In this document: piece after piece, positions 8,688 to 16,905 of the stretch
Layout of the letters: each line of letters starts with the position of its first letter
How positions within the stretch are numbered: the stretch's first letter is position 1
Source: Roseovarius sp.
GTDB taxonomy: Bacteria > Pseudomonadota > Alphaproteobacteria > Rhodobacterales > Rhodobacteraceae
Direction: 5' to 3'
DNA length: 64,000 bases
Assembly (NCBI RefSeq): GCF_027019125.1
Contig: NZ_JALUXE010000034.1
Coordinates: 124,001-188,000, forward strand
Program-made: the position numbers and the translations under genes
Notes under the pieces: generated by a model
What the model saw: the letters and a program-made list of their open reading frames with translations, nothing else
Database searches by the model: none
Told to the model about the DNA's origin: nothing

Positions 8688-9803
8688 TTACTGGGCCAGC
8701 CACGCCTGGAACTTGGCATCCAGATCGTCGCGGTTGTCAGCCCACCACTCGTAGTCGTAGATGTGGACGTTGCCCGCGTTGGCAGGATCAGTCGGCATAT
8801 GCGGTGCCATGTCGATCCCGAGGTCGGCATGCTTGCCAACCAGCGGTGCCGAAGAGGTGCGCGCCGGACCATAGGAGATGTAGGCGGCCTGATCGGCCAG
8901 ACGCTGGGTGTCGGTGGCGAACTTGAGGAAGTCCATCACGCGTGCCAGACGGTCTGCGGGCAGACCTGCGGGAACGATCCAACCGTCGAGGTCAAAGGAC
9001 TGCATGTCCCAGAGCATCGCGATGGGTTGGTTCTGTTCAGCAATTGCCGAGAACAGGCGACCGTTGAAGGTCGATCCCATGAAGACTTCGCCATCGGCCA
9101 GAAGCTGCGGGGTCTCCGCACCGGCAGACCACCAGACAACCTGGTCCTTGATCGTGCCAAGCTTGGCAAGAGCGCGCTCGACGCCCTCATCGGTGCCCAG
9201 AACGTCGTAAATCTCGTCCTTGGCCACGCCGTCGCAATAGAGCGCCCATTCCATGTTATCGATCGGGCGCTTCTGCAGCGAGCGCTTGCCGGGATACTTG
9301 GCAAGGTCGAACACGTCACAAACGCTGCTCGGCGGCTCGGTACCGGCGGGCACCATGTCGGTGCGATAGCCGAAAGTGGTCGAGTAAACGATCTGCGGAA
9401 TGAAGCAGTCGCTGACGATCAGATCGCCAAAGTCGTCGCTGGCAGAGGTGCCATCGGGCGCAGCGGCCAGCATTTCGTCATGGTCGATTTCCATCGCCAG
9501 ACCTTCGTCGCACAGACGCATCGAGTCGGACGCCACCACATCGACCAGATCCCAGGTGATGTTGCCGGCTTCGTTCATCGCGCGCAGCTTGGCCACAGCC
9601 TCAGCCGAGCTTTCGTCCCAGGTCGCGGTCACGCCGGGATTGGCGGCCAGATAGGGCTGAACATAGGCTTTGTCCTGGCTGGCCTGATAGGCCCCGCCCC
9701 AGCTGACGATGGTCAGGCTGTTGGCCATATCCTGTGCGGTGACGGCGGTGCCCGCAGCGACGGTCAGAGCCGTGGTCGCGAGCAGGGTTTTCGTCAGTTT
9801 CAT
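8688..9803 (-). CDS. periplasmic solute-binding protein, PotD/PotF-like
   Basis: A 371-residue exported binding protein of a polyamine-type ABC importer. It opens with MKLTKTLLATTALTVAAG, a Sec signal peptide cut near VTAQ-DM, followed by SLTIVSWGGAYQASQDKAY, the family's typical first strand. Later stretches such as WDLVDVVASDSMRLCDEG, VVWWSAGAETPQLLADGEV and GWIVPAGLPADRLARVMDFLKFA are characteristic of cluster D type I binding proteins. Cys pairs (CDEG, SDCF, SVCD, LYCD) may form disulfides. GGGAG lies seven bases before the ATG at 9803; another in-frame ATG at 9809 is too close. The ligand is unproven: putrescine/spermidine by family, ectoines by context. Confidence 0.88.
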   Translation of the reverse strand: MKLTKTLLATTALTVAAGTAVTAQDMANSLTIVSWGGAYQASQDKAYVQPYLAANPGVTATWDESSAEAVAKLRAMNEAGNITWDLVDVVASDSMRLCDEGLAMEIDHDEMLAAAPDGTSASDDFGDLIVSDCFIPQIVYSTTFGYRTDMVPAGTEPPSSVCDVFDLAKYPGKRSLQKRPIDNMEWALYCDGVAKDEIYDVLGTDEGVERALAKLGTIKDQVVWWSAGAETPQLLADGEVFMGSTFNGRLFSAIAEQNQPIAMLWDMQSFDLDGWIVPAGLPADRLARVMDFLKFATDTQRLADQAAYISYGPARTSSAPLVGKHADLGIDMAPHMPTDPANAGNVHIYDYEWWADNRDDLDAKFQAWLAQ

Positions 9804-9913
9804 AAACATACTCCCAGTTTATCCCGTTTTTCGATGGTTGGGCCCAGCGCTACGGGCGGAACGTCGAGGGCCTTGCTCAACCCGCACCGGTTCCGTGACC
9901 GGCGCGCGTATTC

Positions 9914-11023
9914 TTATACTTGGGGCGCATCCAGTGCGCGGCAATCCTCCGGCAACCAGCCGATCTCGATCTGCTCTCCGGGCTGCAGACGGCGTTGATC
10001 GGGGGCGTTGCGGGTCTTGATGATGAAATCGTCCGATCCCGCTACCCGTAGCCGCGTGCGGAAAATGTCACCCATGTAGATGAATTCCAGCACTTCAGCC
10101 TTGAGCGTATGGGCGTCCGGCTTGAGTCGATCCCGGTTGAATTCGACGCGCTCCGGACGGATGGAAACCAATGTCCTGTCGCCCGGCTTTTCGACATTAA
10201 CGGGCTTGGCGTCAATCAGGTCGCCGTTGTCCAGCTGCACAACCGCGATGCCATTCTTGATCTCTTTGACACGCCCCTCGAGGGTGTTGTTCTCACCGAT
10301 GAACTGCGCGACAAAGCTGTTCTTGGGGCTCTCGTAAAGCTCGTCCGGCGGCGCAATCTGCTGGATCCGGCCATCGTTGAACACGGCCACACGGTCCGAC
10401 ATGGTCAGCGCCTCGGTCTGGTCATGGGTCACATAGACCACGGTAATCCCGAGATTGTGCGCAAGGTGGGTGATTTCGAACTGCATCTTTTCGCGCAGCT
10501 GCTTGTCCAGCGCGCCAAGCGGTTCGTCCATCAGCACCAATTCGGGCTCGAAGACCAGCGCACGGGCGAGGGCCACCCGCTGTTGCTGCCCACCCGACAG
10601 TTGCGACGGGCGGCGCCCGCCAAAGGCCCCCATTTCCACCATTTCCAGCGCCCGCTTGACCTTGGTCTCGCGGTCGGACTTGCCAATCTTGCGGACCTCC
10701 AGCGGAAAGCTGAGGTTCTCTGCAATCGTCATGTGCGGGAAAAGCGCGTAATTCTGGAACACCATGCCAATTCCGCGCTTGTGCGGCGGGATGTTGTTGA
10801 TGCTCACACCGTCCAATTTGATCTCGCCATGTGTGGCGGTCTCGAACCCCGCGAGCATCATCAGACAAGTCGTCTTGCCTGACCCCGACGGCCCCAGCAT
10901 CGTCAGAAATTCGCCCTTGGGCATGGTCAGGTTCAGATCCTTGACGACCAGAGTTTCGCCGTCATAGCTCTTCTGGACACGTTCAAACGCAACGAACGCA
11001 TCGTTGTTCCCGGTATCTGCCAA
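9914..11023 (-). CDS. ABC importer ATP-binding protein, PotA-like
   Basis: A 369-residue ATPase that powers the adjacent Pot-type importer. Walker A is GPSGSGKTT (residues about 44-52), the Q-loop is FQNYALFPHM, the signature is LSGGQQQRVALARAL, Walker B is LVLMDEPLGALD and the switch His is in YVTHDQTEAL. A C-terminal TOBE/MOP-like domain begins near residue 245. The length is normal for PotA/FbpC-type ATPases. GGGAG lies five bases before the ATG. The gene follows the aminotransferase gene by 227 bp containing a 14-bp palindrome, so it may have its own promoter as well as reading from upstream. Confidence 0.92.
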   Translation of the reverse strand: MADTGNNDAFVAFERVQKSYDGETLVVKDLNLTMPKGEFLTMLGPSGSGKTTCLMMLAGFETATHGEIKLDGVSINNIPPHKRGIGMVFQNYALFPHMTIAENLSFPLEVRKIGKSDRETKVKRALEMVEMGAFGGRRPSQLSGGQQQRVALARALVFEPELVLMDEPLGALDKQLREKMQFEITHLAHNLGITVVYVTHDQTEALTMSDRVAVFNDGRIQQIAPPDELYESPKNSFVAQFIGENNTLEGRVKEIKNGIAVVQLDNGDLIDAKPVNVEKPGDRTLVSIRPERVEFNRDRLKPDAHTLKAEVLEFIYMGDIFRTRLRVAGSDDFIIKTRNAPDQRRLQPGEQIEIGWLPEDCRALDAPQV

Positions 11024-11133
11024 AGTCGGCTCCCTATTTTATTTATCGCAAGCGTTTGCCTCGCGTTCGGAAGAAACTAAAACAAGATGGCCCTTCACAT
11101 GCAAGCGGATTGCGGCGCTTTTTTCCCGAAACC

Positions 11134-11147
11134 GACCTGCGCAGGTC
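11134..11147. promoter_or_regulatory. 14-bp perfect palindrome upstream of the potA-like gene
   Basis: GACCTGCGCAGGTC lies about 110 bp before the potA-like start, in the 227-bp gap after the aminotransferase gene. The surrounding AT-richer stretch (about 11040-11200) is where a promoter would be expected. The protein that binds here is unknown; the Lrp/AsnC regulator encoded upstream is one candidate. Confidence 0.35.
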
Positions 11148-11250
11148 AAATCGCCTGCAAGTCACGCAAGATAAGTCAATTTTCCTGCGAGAGACTGAGG
11201 CTCGCACCGCTTTAGCGCGAGCCCCGGCAGTGTTTTCGCCGGAAACAGGC

Positions 11251-12621
11251 CTATCCCAGCACGGATTGCACGGCTTTTGTAGTTTTGTGAATCACCTCAT
11301 CCGCCTCGGATTTGGTCAGGCAGAAGGGCGGCGCGAAGCCTAGAATATCCCCCTGCGGCATGGCACGCGCAATGACGCCCGCGGCCGCCAGCGCGGCGGA
11401 AATCTGCGGCCCCACCTTGTCGGCGGCCTCAAAGAATACCCGGTCATCGCGATCCTTGACGAACTCCACGGCACAGAGCATCCCTTCGCCGCGCACTTCT
11501 CCGACATGTGCATGTGCGCCCAGCGCCTCGGCCATGCCGCGATTAAGATAGCCACCCACTTCGCGGTTGTTTGCGATCAGGTTCAGATCATCGAGCAGCT
11601 TGAGGTTGGCCACGCCCGCCGCCGCACCGATAGGATGCGCCGAATAGGTCCAGCCATGGCCGATGGGGCCATTCTCGTCCGTGCCCTGCTCCAGCACCTT
11701 CCACATGCGGTCGCTGACGATGCTGCCAGAGAGCGGCGCATAGGCGCTGGTAAGGCCCTTGGCGATCGTGATGAGGTCCGGCTTCATGCCATAGTGATCC
11801 GAACCGAACATGGTGCCCAAGCGCCCAAAGCCGGTCACGACCTCATCCGCCACAAGCAGGATGTCATGCTTGGCAAGCACCTCCTGAATAGCGGCCCAAT
11901 AGCCTGCGGGCGGCGGCACGATTCCCCCGGTGCCCAGCACCGGCTCGCCGATAAAGGCGGCGATAGTATCAGCCCCCTCGCGCGCGATCAGCGCCTCCAG
12001 CTCCGCCACGCAATGCGCGACAAACTGCGCCTCGCTCTGATCCAGATTGGCGCGGCGGTAATAATAGGGGGCCTCGGTGTGGATCACCTGCGCCAGCGGC
12101 AGGTCGAATTTCTTGTGGAAGAGTTCGAGGCCGGTAAGCGAGCCGGTCATCAGCCCCGAACCGTGATACCCGCGCCAACGGCTGATGATCTTCTTCTTTT
12201 CGGGGCGTCCAAGGATGTTGTTGTAATACCAAATCAGCTTGACGTTGGTCTCGTTGGCGTCGCTGCCCGAGAGACCGAAATAGACCTTGGACATATGCGC
12301 CGGTGCGCGGTCCAGAACCATCTTGGCCAAGGTGATCGACGCCTCGGTCCCGTGCCCCACATAGGCGTGATAATAGGCCAGTTCCCGCGCCTGCGCCGCG
12401 ATCGCCTCGGCAATCTCTTGGCGGCCATAGCCCACGTTGACGCAGTAAAGCCCGGCAAAGGCATCAAGCAGGCGATTGCCGTCGCGATCCTCGATATGAC
12501 TGCCGCTGCCGGTCTTGATCACGCGGTTGGGTGCCTCGCCGCGTGCGAACTGCGCAAGATGCGTGGAGGGGTGAAAGAAATTCTCGCGATCCCATTGATC
12601 GAGTTGGTCATTCCGCAGCAT
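11251..12621 (-). CDS. class III PLP-dependent aminotransferase (atf of the ectoine-utilisation block)
   Basis: A 456-residue omega-amino-acid type aminotransferase. The Schiff-base lysine lies in LITIAKGLTSAYAPLSG, the cofactor-binding Asp in LLVADEVVTGFGRLG, and the phosphate-binding Gly/Ser-Asp in LSGSDANETNVKL. Homologues include putrescine-pyruvate aminotransferases and the aminotransferase (Atf/DoeD type) found with ectoine catabolic genes. In this neighbourhood it may take the amino group from L-2,4-diaminobutyrate to give aspartate semialdehyde, with the dehydrogenase upstream finishing the step; putrescine is an equally fair substrate given the Pot-type importer downstream. AAAGGA precedes the ATG. 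It follows the dehydrogenase by 79 bp holding two tandem hairpins. Confidence 0.88.
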   Translation of the reverse strand: MLRNDQLDQWDRENFFHPSTHLAQFARGEAPNRVIKTGSGSHIEDRDGNRLLDAFAGLYCVNVGYGRQEIAEAIAAQARELAYYHAYVGHGTEASITLAKMVLDRAPAHMSKVYFGLSGSDANETNVKLIWYYNNILGRPEKKKIISRWRGYHGSGLMTGSLTGLELFHKKFDLPLAQVIHTEAPYYYRRANLDQSEAQFVAHCVAELEALIAREGADTIAAFIGEPVLGTGGIVPPPAGYWAAIQEVLAKHDILLVADEVVTGFGRLGTMFGSDHYGMKPDLITIAKGLTSAYAPLSGSIVSDRMWKVLEQGTDENGPIGHGWTYSAHPIGAAAGVANLKLLDDLNLIANNREVGGYLNRGMAEALGAHAHVGEVRGEGMLCAVEFVKDRDDRVFFEAADKVGPQISAALAAAGVIARAMPQGDILGFAPPFCLTKSEADEVIHKTTKAVQSVLG

Positions 12622-12649
12622 TTTTGTTCCTTTCGTTTGTTCTGGGGCA

Positions 12650-12695
12650 CCGGAATTTTGAAAAAATTCCGGGCCGAAATCTTTTCAAGATTTCG
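12650..12695. repeat. two tandem perfect hairpins between dehydrogenase and aminotransferase genes
   Basis: Unit 1 is CCGGAATTTT (12650-12659) with AAAATTCCGG (12663-12672), loop 3 nt. Unit 2 is CGAAATCTT (12675-12683) with AAGATTTCG (12687-12695), loop 3 nt. They are AT-rich in a GC-rich region and follow the dehydrogenase stop at once. They could act as mRNA-stabilising or partial termination structures inside the operon, or be copies of a dispersed palindromic repeat. Confidence 0.6.
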
Positions 12696-12700
12696 TCTGC

Positions 12701-14176
12701 TCACGCCCAATCGCGGCAGACATATTTGATCTCCATGAATTCCTCCATGCCGCGCCGCGCCCCTTCACGGCCCAGCCCCGATTGCTTAACCCCACCAAAG
12801 GGGATCGGTGCGCCCGTGACCTTGGTGCGGTTCACTGCCACCATGCCGAATTGCAGCGCCCGCGTCATGCGGTAGATGCGGCGCGGATCGTGGCTGTGCA
12901 GATAGGCGATAAGACCGTATTCGGTGGCATTGGCGCGTGCGACAACCTCTTCCTCGGTGTCAAAGGGCGTGATTGCCGCCACCGGACCAAAGGTCTCGTC
13001 GCGCATGATTGCGGCGGCGTCGGACACATCCGTCAGAACAGTGGCTTGATAAAAGAGCGGCCCCAGGGCATCGCATTTGCCGCCGCAGGCCAGCGTTGCG
13101 CCATGCGCCAGGGCATCGGCCACATGCTCTTCCTGCTTTCGAACGGCCCTTTCGTTCATCAACGGACCGAGGTCGGGATCGTCAATCCCACGCCCCATCG
13201 TGAGCATCTGTACCGCGTCGGTAAACCGTCGGCAAAATGCCTGGTAAATCGTGCGCTCCACGTAGATGCGGTTCGCACCCAGACAGTCCTGTCCAGAGGT
13301 GGCGAATTTCGCTTTGATCGCTTCCTTAACGGCAGTTTCCAGATCGGCATCCTTGAACACGATCACGGGCGCGTGGCCGCCCAGTTCCAGCACCAGTTTC
13401 TTGACCGTGCCCGCGCATTGGCGATAGAGCAACTGCCCGATTTCGGTCGAGCCGGTAAAGCTGAGAACCCGCACGCGCGCATCCTGGGTCCATGGCGCAA
13501 CCACAGTGGCAGCATCACCCGTGACCACGTTGAACACGCCCGATGGAAACCCCGCCCGCTCGGCCAGTTCGGCCAGGGCCAGCGCGGAATACGGCGTTTC
13601 GGCCGACGGATGTGCCACCACGGTACAGCCTGCCGCCATGGCCGCCGCCGCCTTGCGCGTGAGCATGGCAGAGGGGAAGTTCCATGGCGTGATGAGCGCG
13701 GCCACGCCCACAGGCTCCAGCCACAGCTCCACCTCGGCATCGGGCAGGTGGCTTGTGACCCCCTCGATATTGGGGCGCTTGGCCTCTTCGGCATAATACT
13801 CCACGAAACTCGCGGCATAGTCGATCTCGCCGCGCGCCTCTGACAGCGGCTTACCCTGTTCCAGCACCATGATACGGGCAAGATCTTCGCGATGTGCGAT
13901 TATCAGGTCGAACCAGCGCCGCAATCGGGCTGCGCGGTCTTGTGGCAGGGTCATGGCCCATTGCCCGAACACCGCCTGTGCCGCATCCACCGCAGCGCGC
14001 GCCTGATCTGCGCTGAGGCTGGCGACGGCCCCCAGCGTGCTGCCATCGGCGGGATTGGTTACGGCAAAGGTTGCCGTATCGTCGCCGCCGACCCATTTGC
14101 CGCCCACATAGGCAAAGCTGCGCACAAGGCGTGTGTCGGTGATCCCGTTGCGGGTCCAGATGGCTGAGTCGGACAT
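12701..14176 (-). CDS. NAD(P)-dependent aldehyde dehydrogenase, succinate-semialdehyde dehydrogenase type (ssd)
   Basis: A 491-residue aldehyde dehydrogenase closest to GabD/succinate-semialdehyde dehydrogenases. Seen: TPWNFPSAMLTRK (cofactor region), the catalytic Glu in KKLVLELGGHAPVIV, and the nucleophilic Cys in SGQDCLGANRIYVE; C-terminal FGGVKQSGLGREG. In ectoine catabolic clusters an enzyme of this kind (Ssd/DoeC) oxidises aspartate semialdehyde to aspartate; in putrescine breakdown it would oxidise gamma-aminobutyraldehyde or succinate semialdehyde. The sequence alone does not decide. It lies 110 bp after the Lrp/AsnC gene, in a gap with a small inverted repeat TTGGC-CCT-GCCAA (14207-14219), and before the aminotransferase. 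Confidence 0.9.
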   Translation of the reverse strand: MSDSAIWTRNGITDTRLVRSFAYVGGKWVGGDDTATFAVTNPADGSTLGAVASLSADQARAAVDAAQAVFGQWAMTLPQDRAARLRRWFDLIIAHREDLARIMVLEQGKPLSEARGEIDYAASFVEYYAEEAKRPNIEGVTSHLPDAEVELWLEPVGVAALITPWNFPSAMLTRKAAAAMAAGCTVVAHPSAETPYSALALAELAERAGFPSGVFNVVTGDAATVVAPWTQDARVRVLSFTGSTEIGQLLYRQCAGTVKKLVLELGGHAPVIVFKDADLETAVKEAIKAKFATSGQDCLGANRIYVERTIYQAFCRRFTDAVQMLTMGRGIDDPDLGPLMNERAVRKQEEHVADALAHGATLACGGKCDALGPLFYQATVLTDVSDAAAIMRDETFGPVAAITPFDTEEEVVARANATEYGLIAYLHSHDPRRIYRMTRALQFGMVAVNRTKVTGAPIPFGGVKQSGLGREGARRGMEEFMEIKYVCRDWA

Positions 14177-14286
14177 GGTGGCGCTCCCTTCGCGCCAAAG
14201 AATGTCTTGGCCCTGCCAAAGAGGGAGACTGAAGTTTGCCGCAAGCGCAGACTAATCTTCTGCCAGGCGCCCTCAAAATAGATGAT

Positions 14287-14760
14287 TCATTCGAAAAACA
14301 TCTCGAGCGGCGGCAAGCGCGGGGATTTGACCGGCTTGGTCACGATATAGGTAAAATAGCGCGCGAGCCCGATCCGCGCCTCAAGCATCTCATCAATCAG
14401 CCGCTGATAGGTGTCGATGTCGCGGGTCACGATCTGCATGAGATAGTCAAACCCGCCCCCCAGCGCCCAACAGGCCGTCACCTCGCCGTAGCGCTGCATA
14501 CTGTCCTCGAAGGCGCGGAAGGAGGCGGGTGTATGATCCGCCAATTCCACCGCAACAAAGACGGTCACATGCGACCCCAGTTTCCTGAGATTGATGCGCG
14601 CATGATACCCTTCGATCAGGCCGGCCTCTTCCAGCCGTTTGAGCCGCTCCCAGCACGGGCTGGCCGATAGGCCCACCCGCTCTGCCAGATCGGCCTTGGT
14701 GATGCGGCCCTCATCAGCCAGCACCCGCAGGATATCGAGATCGCGCGCATCAAGTTTCAT
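14287..14760 (-). CDS. Lrp/AsnC-family transcriptional regulator of ectoine utilisation
   Basis: A 157-residue feast/famine regulator. The N-terminal winged helix-turn-helix is clear (LDARDLDILRVLADEGRITK, then ADLAERVGLSASPCWERLKR), followed by an RAM ligand-sensing domain (HVTVFVAVEL to LARYFTYIVTKPV). The start at 14760 overlaps the eutC stop in an ATGA arrangement, which rules out the longer upstream reading. An asnC gene is a standard part of roseobacter ectoine clusters, next to eutBC, ssd and atf, and there acts as an activator sensing a breakdown product. Here no EnuR (MocR/GntR type) partner gene is visible, so this may be the only local regulator. Confidence 0.92.
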   Translation of the reverse strand: MKLDARDLDILRVLADEGRITKADLAERVGLSASPCWERLKRLEEAGLIEGYHARINLRKLGSHVTVFVAVELADHTPASFRAFEDSMQRYGEVTACWALGGGFDYLMQIVTRDIDTYQRLIDEMLEARIGLARYFTYIVTKPVKSPRLPPLEMFFE

Positions 14761-15746
14761 GCGGTGATGACCGTGCCCAGATCGCGCCCCTTGAGCCGCG
14801 CCATCACATGCGTGGCAATCGCCGTATCCTGCACGCCGGTGCCGGTCAGATCGCAAATGGTGATCTCGGCATCGCTCTTGCGCCCGCGCGCGCGCCCCCG
14901 GATCACATCGCCCAACTCGACCGGCGCGCCCTTGGTCCATATCCCGGCCCCGATCGCGCTGCGCAACTCGCCCAGATGCTCTACCTGCGTCGCGCGATCG
15001 GCAACGTAGAGATCGGCCTTGATCAGGGCCTGCGGATCAATTTCGTTCTTGCCCGCCTGATCTGACCCCATGGCGGTGATATGCAATTCGGGATGTAGCC
15101 ATTTCGCCTCGATCACCGGGGACTGTGCCGGGGTGGTGGTAATGACCAACTGGCTGGCCAGCACCAGATCGGCAGGAGAGTCTACCACGCGGATAACGCA
15201 TTTGAGGTCAGCCAGATCAGCCGCGCAGGCGCGCGCGCGCTCGGCATCCCGCCCCCAGATGAGCAGCCGGTCAAACGGACGCACCAGCCGCGCCGCCCGC
15301 GCCTGAAGCCGCGCCTGAACACCCGTGCCGATGATACCTACGGTATGCACAGTCTCGGGGGCGAGATGCTGCGCCGCGACCGCACCGGCGGCGGCCGTGC
15401 GCAAATCGGTCAGATAGCCATTGTCGAGGAATACCGCCTCGACCAGACCGGTCTTGGCGGAAAACAGGATCATCAGCCCGTTGAGACTGGGCAGTCCCAG
15501 CTTGGGATTGTCAAAGAACCCCGGACTGACCTTGATCGCGAACCCGTCAAAGCCGGGGATATAGGCGGTCTTTACATCCACCTCGCCATGCACATCCGCG
15601 AGGTCCATCGACATCACCGGCGGCATGACAACGCCGCCATCCGAGAGCGCCCCAAAGGCTTTCTCGATCACCTTGACGGTTTCACGGTCCAGCTTGACCG
15701 CGCCGCGCAATTCCGCCTCTGTCACGATCCGAATATCATGTGCCAT
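14757..15746 (-). CDS. eutC: ectoine utilisation protein EutC, ornithine cyclodeaminase family
   Basis: A 329-residue member of the ornithine cyclodeaminase/mu-crystallin family. The Rossmann dinucleotide motif VGIIGTGVQARLQARA lies near residues 137-152, the substrate region VKVSPGFFDNPKLGLPSLNG near residue 70, and the late motif LHITAMGSDQAGKNEIDP near residue 215. EutC is encoded with EutB in ectoine clusters, where the pair is linked to conversion of 5-hydroxyectoine to ectoine. It overlaps eutB by 11 bp and the asnC gene by 4 bp, so the three genes are translationally coupled. Paralogues with other substrates exist, but the EutB partner and doeA opposite make the assignment firm. Confidence 0.88.
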   Translation of the reverse strand: MAHDIRIVTEAELRGAVKLDRETVKVIEKAFGALSDGGVVMPPVMSMDLADVHGEVDVKTAYIPGFDGFAIKVSPGFFDNPKLGLPSLNGLMILFSAKTGLVEAVFLDNGYLTDLRTAAAGAVAAQHLAPETVHTVGIIGTGVQARLQARAARLVRPFDRLLIWGRDAERARACAADLADLKCVIRVVDSPADLVLASQLVITTTPAQSPVIEAKWLHPELHITAMGSDQAGKNEIDPQALIKADLYVADRATQVEHLGELRSAIGAGIWTKGAPVELGDVIRGRARGRKSDAEITICDLTGTGVQDTAIATHVMARLKGRDLGTVITA

Positions 15747-16737
15747 ATGTCTTACCCTTAATTACCTTGTCGCCCAAAATCACATCCTGCCCGGTCACAA
15801 CCCTGGTGAACATCGCCATATCGAGATTGCGGCCGGTGATGATGGTGGCGGTGGGCCCTTGCGGCAGCACCTTGCCACTCAGCACCGCTGCAATACCCAC
15901 GACGCAGGCCCCCTCTGCCACGATCCGATCCTCGTAATAGAGCACCTGCATCGCGCGATAAATCTCTTCTTCCGTGACGAGGACCACATCATCCAGCAAA
16001 TCGCGGCACATGGCAAAACTCAGACGATTTGCCATACCGATGCCGCCGCCCAGACTATCGGCCAGGCTTGGTACCTCTTCGACGTCGACAGGATGGCCGG
16101 CGCGCAGGCTCTCGTACATCGCGGCGCCTCGGTCCATGCTGATGCCGATGACGCGCAGGTCGGGTTTGATCGTCTTGGCGGCCAGCGCAACGCCTGCCGC
16201 CAGACCGCCACCCGACAAGGGTATGAGCAGCGTTTCCAGATCAGGGCGCGCCGCCATGAGTTCCAGCCCGATGGTGCCCTGGCCCGCAATCACCAGCGGG
16301 TCGTCAAAGGGCGAGATTTCGGTCAGCCCGTCCTCGGCAACCAGACGCTCTGCCTCTGCCTGGGCGGCATCCTGAGAGCGGCCGATGATCCGCACCTCGG
16401 CCCCCAGCGCCCGAATGCCGTCTACCTTGGCCTGCGGCACCAATTCCGACATGCAGATCACCGCCCGCAAGCCACGTGCCCGCGCCGCATAGGCCACGCC
16501 GCGGCCATGGTTGCCGGTCGAGCAACAGGTAACGCCAGCCGCGTTCTGCGCACCCGCCACGGCATTGAGCGCGCCACGCAGTTTGAACGCGCCGATGGGC
16601 TGCATATTCTCCAGCTTGAGCAGGAACTCACCACCCGCAATCCCGCTCATATAGGGCGAAGGCACCAGCGGCGTGCGGTCCGCCACCCCGGCGATCACCT
16701 GTGCAGCGGCATAGACATCGGCCAGAACGGGACGCAT
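15736..16737 (-). CDS. eutB: hydroxyectoine utilisation dehydratase EutB, PLP-dependent
   Basis: A 333-residue fold-type II PLP enzyme of the serine/threonine dehydratase family. The cofactor lysine is Lys52 in PIGAFKLRGALNAV, the glycine-rich phosphate loop is PLSGGGLAAGVALA, and CSTGNHGRGVAYAAR carries the substrate Asn loop. EutB with EutC is needed for 5-hydroxyectoine use in roseobacters. The gene is first in the minus-strand string, facing doeA across 168 bp that should hold divergent promoters. EutA, which accompanies EutBC in many clusters, is not found in this window. Confidence 0.88.
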   Translation of the reverse strand: MRPVLADVYAAAQVIAGVADRTPLVPSPYMSGIAGGEFLLKLENMQPIGAFKLRGALNAVAGAQNAAGVTCCSTGNHGRGVAYAARARGLRAVICMSELVPQAKVDGIRALGAEVRIIGRSQDAAQAEAERLVAEDGLTEISPFDDPLVIAGQGTIGLELMAARPDLETLLIPLSGGGLAAGVALAAKTIKPDLRVIGISMDRGAAMYESLRAGHPVDVEEVPSLADSLGGGIGMANRLSFAMCRDLLDDVVLVTEEEIYRAMQVLYYEDRIVAEGACVVGIAAVLSGKVLPQGPTATIITGRNLDMAMFTRVVTGQDVILGDKVIKGKTYGT

Positions 16738-16905
16738 CTTGGTATTCCTCTTGTCAGATGGCGCGCAGCTTGCGTCGCGGCGAGCCTAGCGTCAACTCCG
16801 CGTCGCGAGATGGTCTGAAAACGACAGGATGCGGCGTTTTTCTTGGGGCGAGCGGCAGCCAAAGCCACAACTATGGTCAGGATAATTTAACTACGGATCC
16901 CCGAC
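16738..16905. promoter_or_regulatory. divergent eutB/doeA control region
   Basis: This 168-bp gap separates the divergent eutB and doeA starts. It contains the near-repeats TGCGTCGCGGCGAG (about 16771) and CGCGTCGCGAGA (about 16800), and an AT-rich stretch GATAATTTAACTA (about 16880) that may be a minus-10 region for doeA. No EnuR-type operator was recognised with confidence. Confidence 0.4.

Noticed and set aside
7405..8754. Long open frame (about 450 codons) on the plus strand
   Set aside because: It is antisense to the potB-like permease, has a His/Gly/Arg-rich composition and no ribosome-binding site; the minus-strand gene has clear domains.
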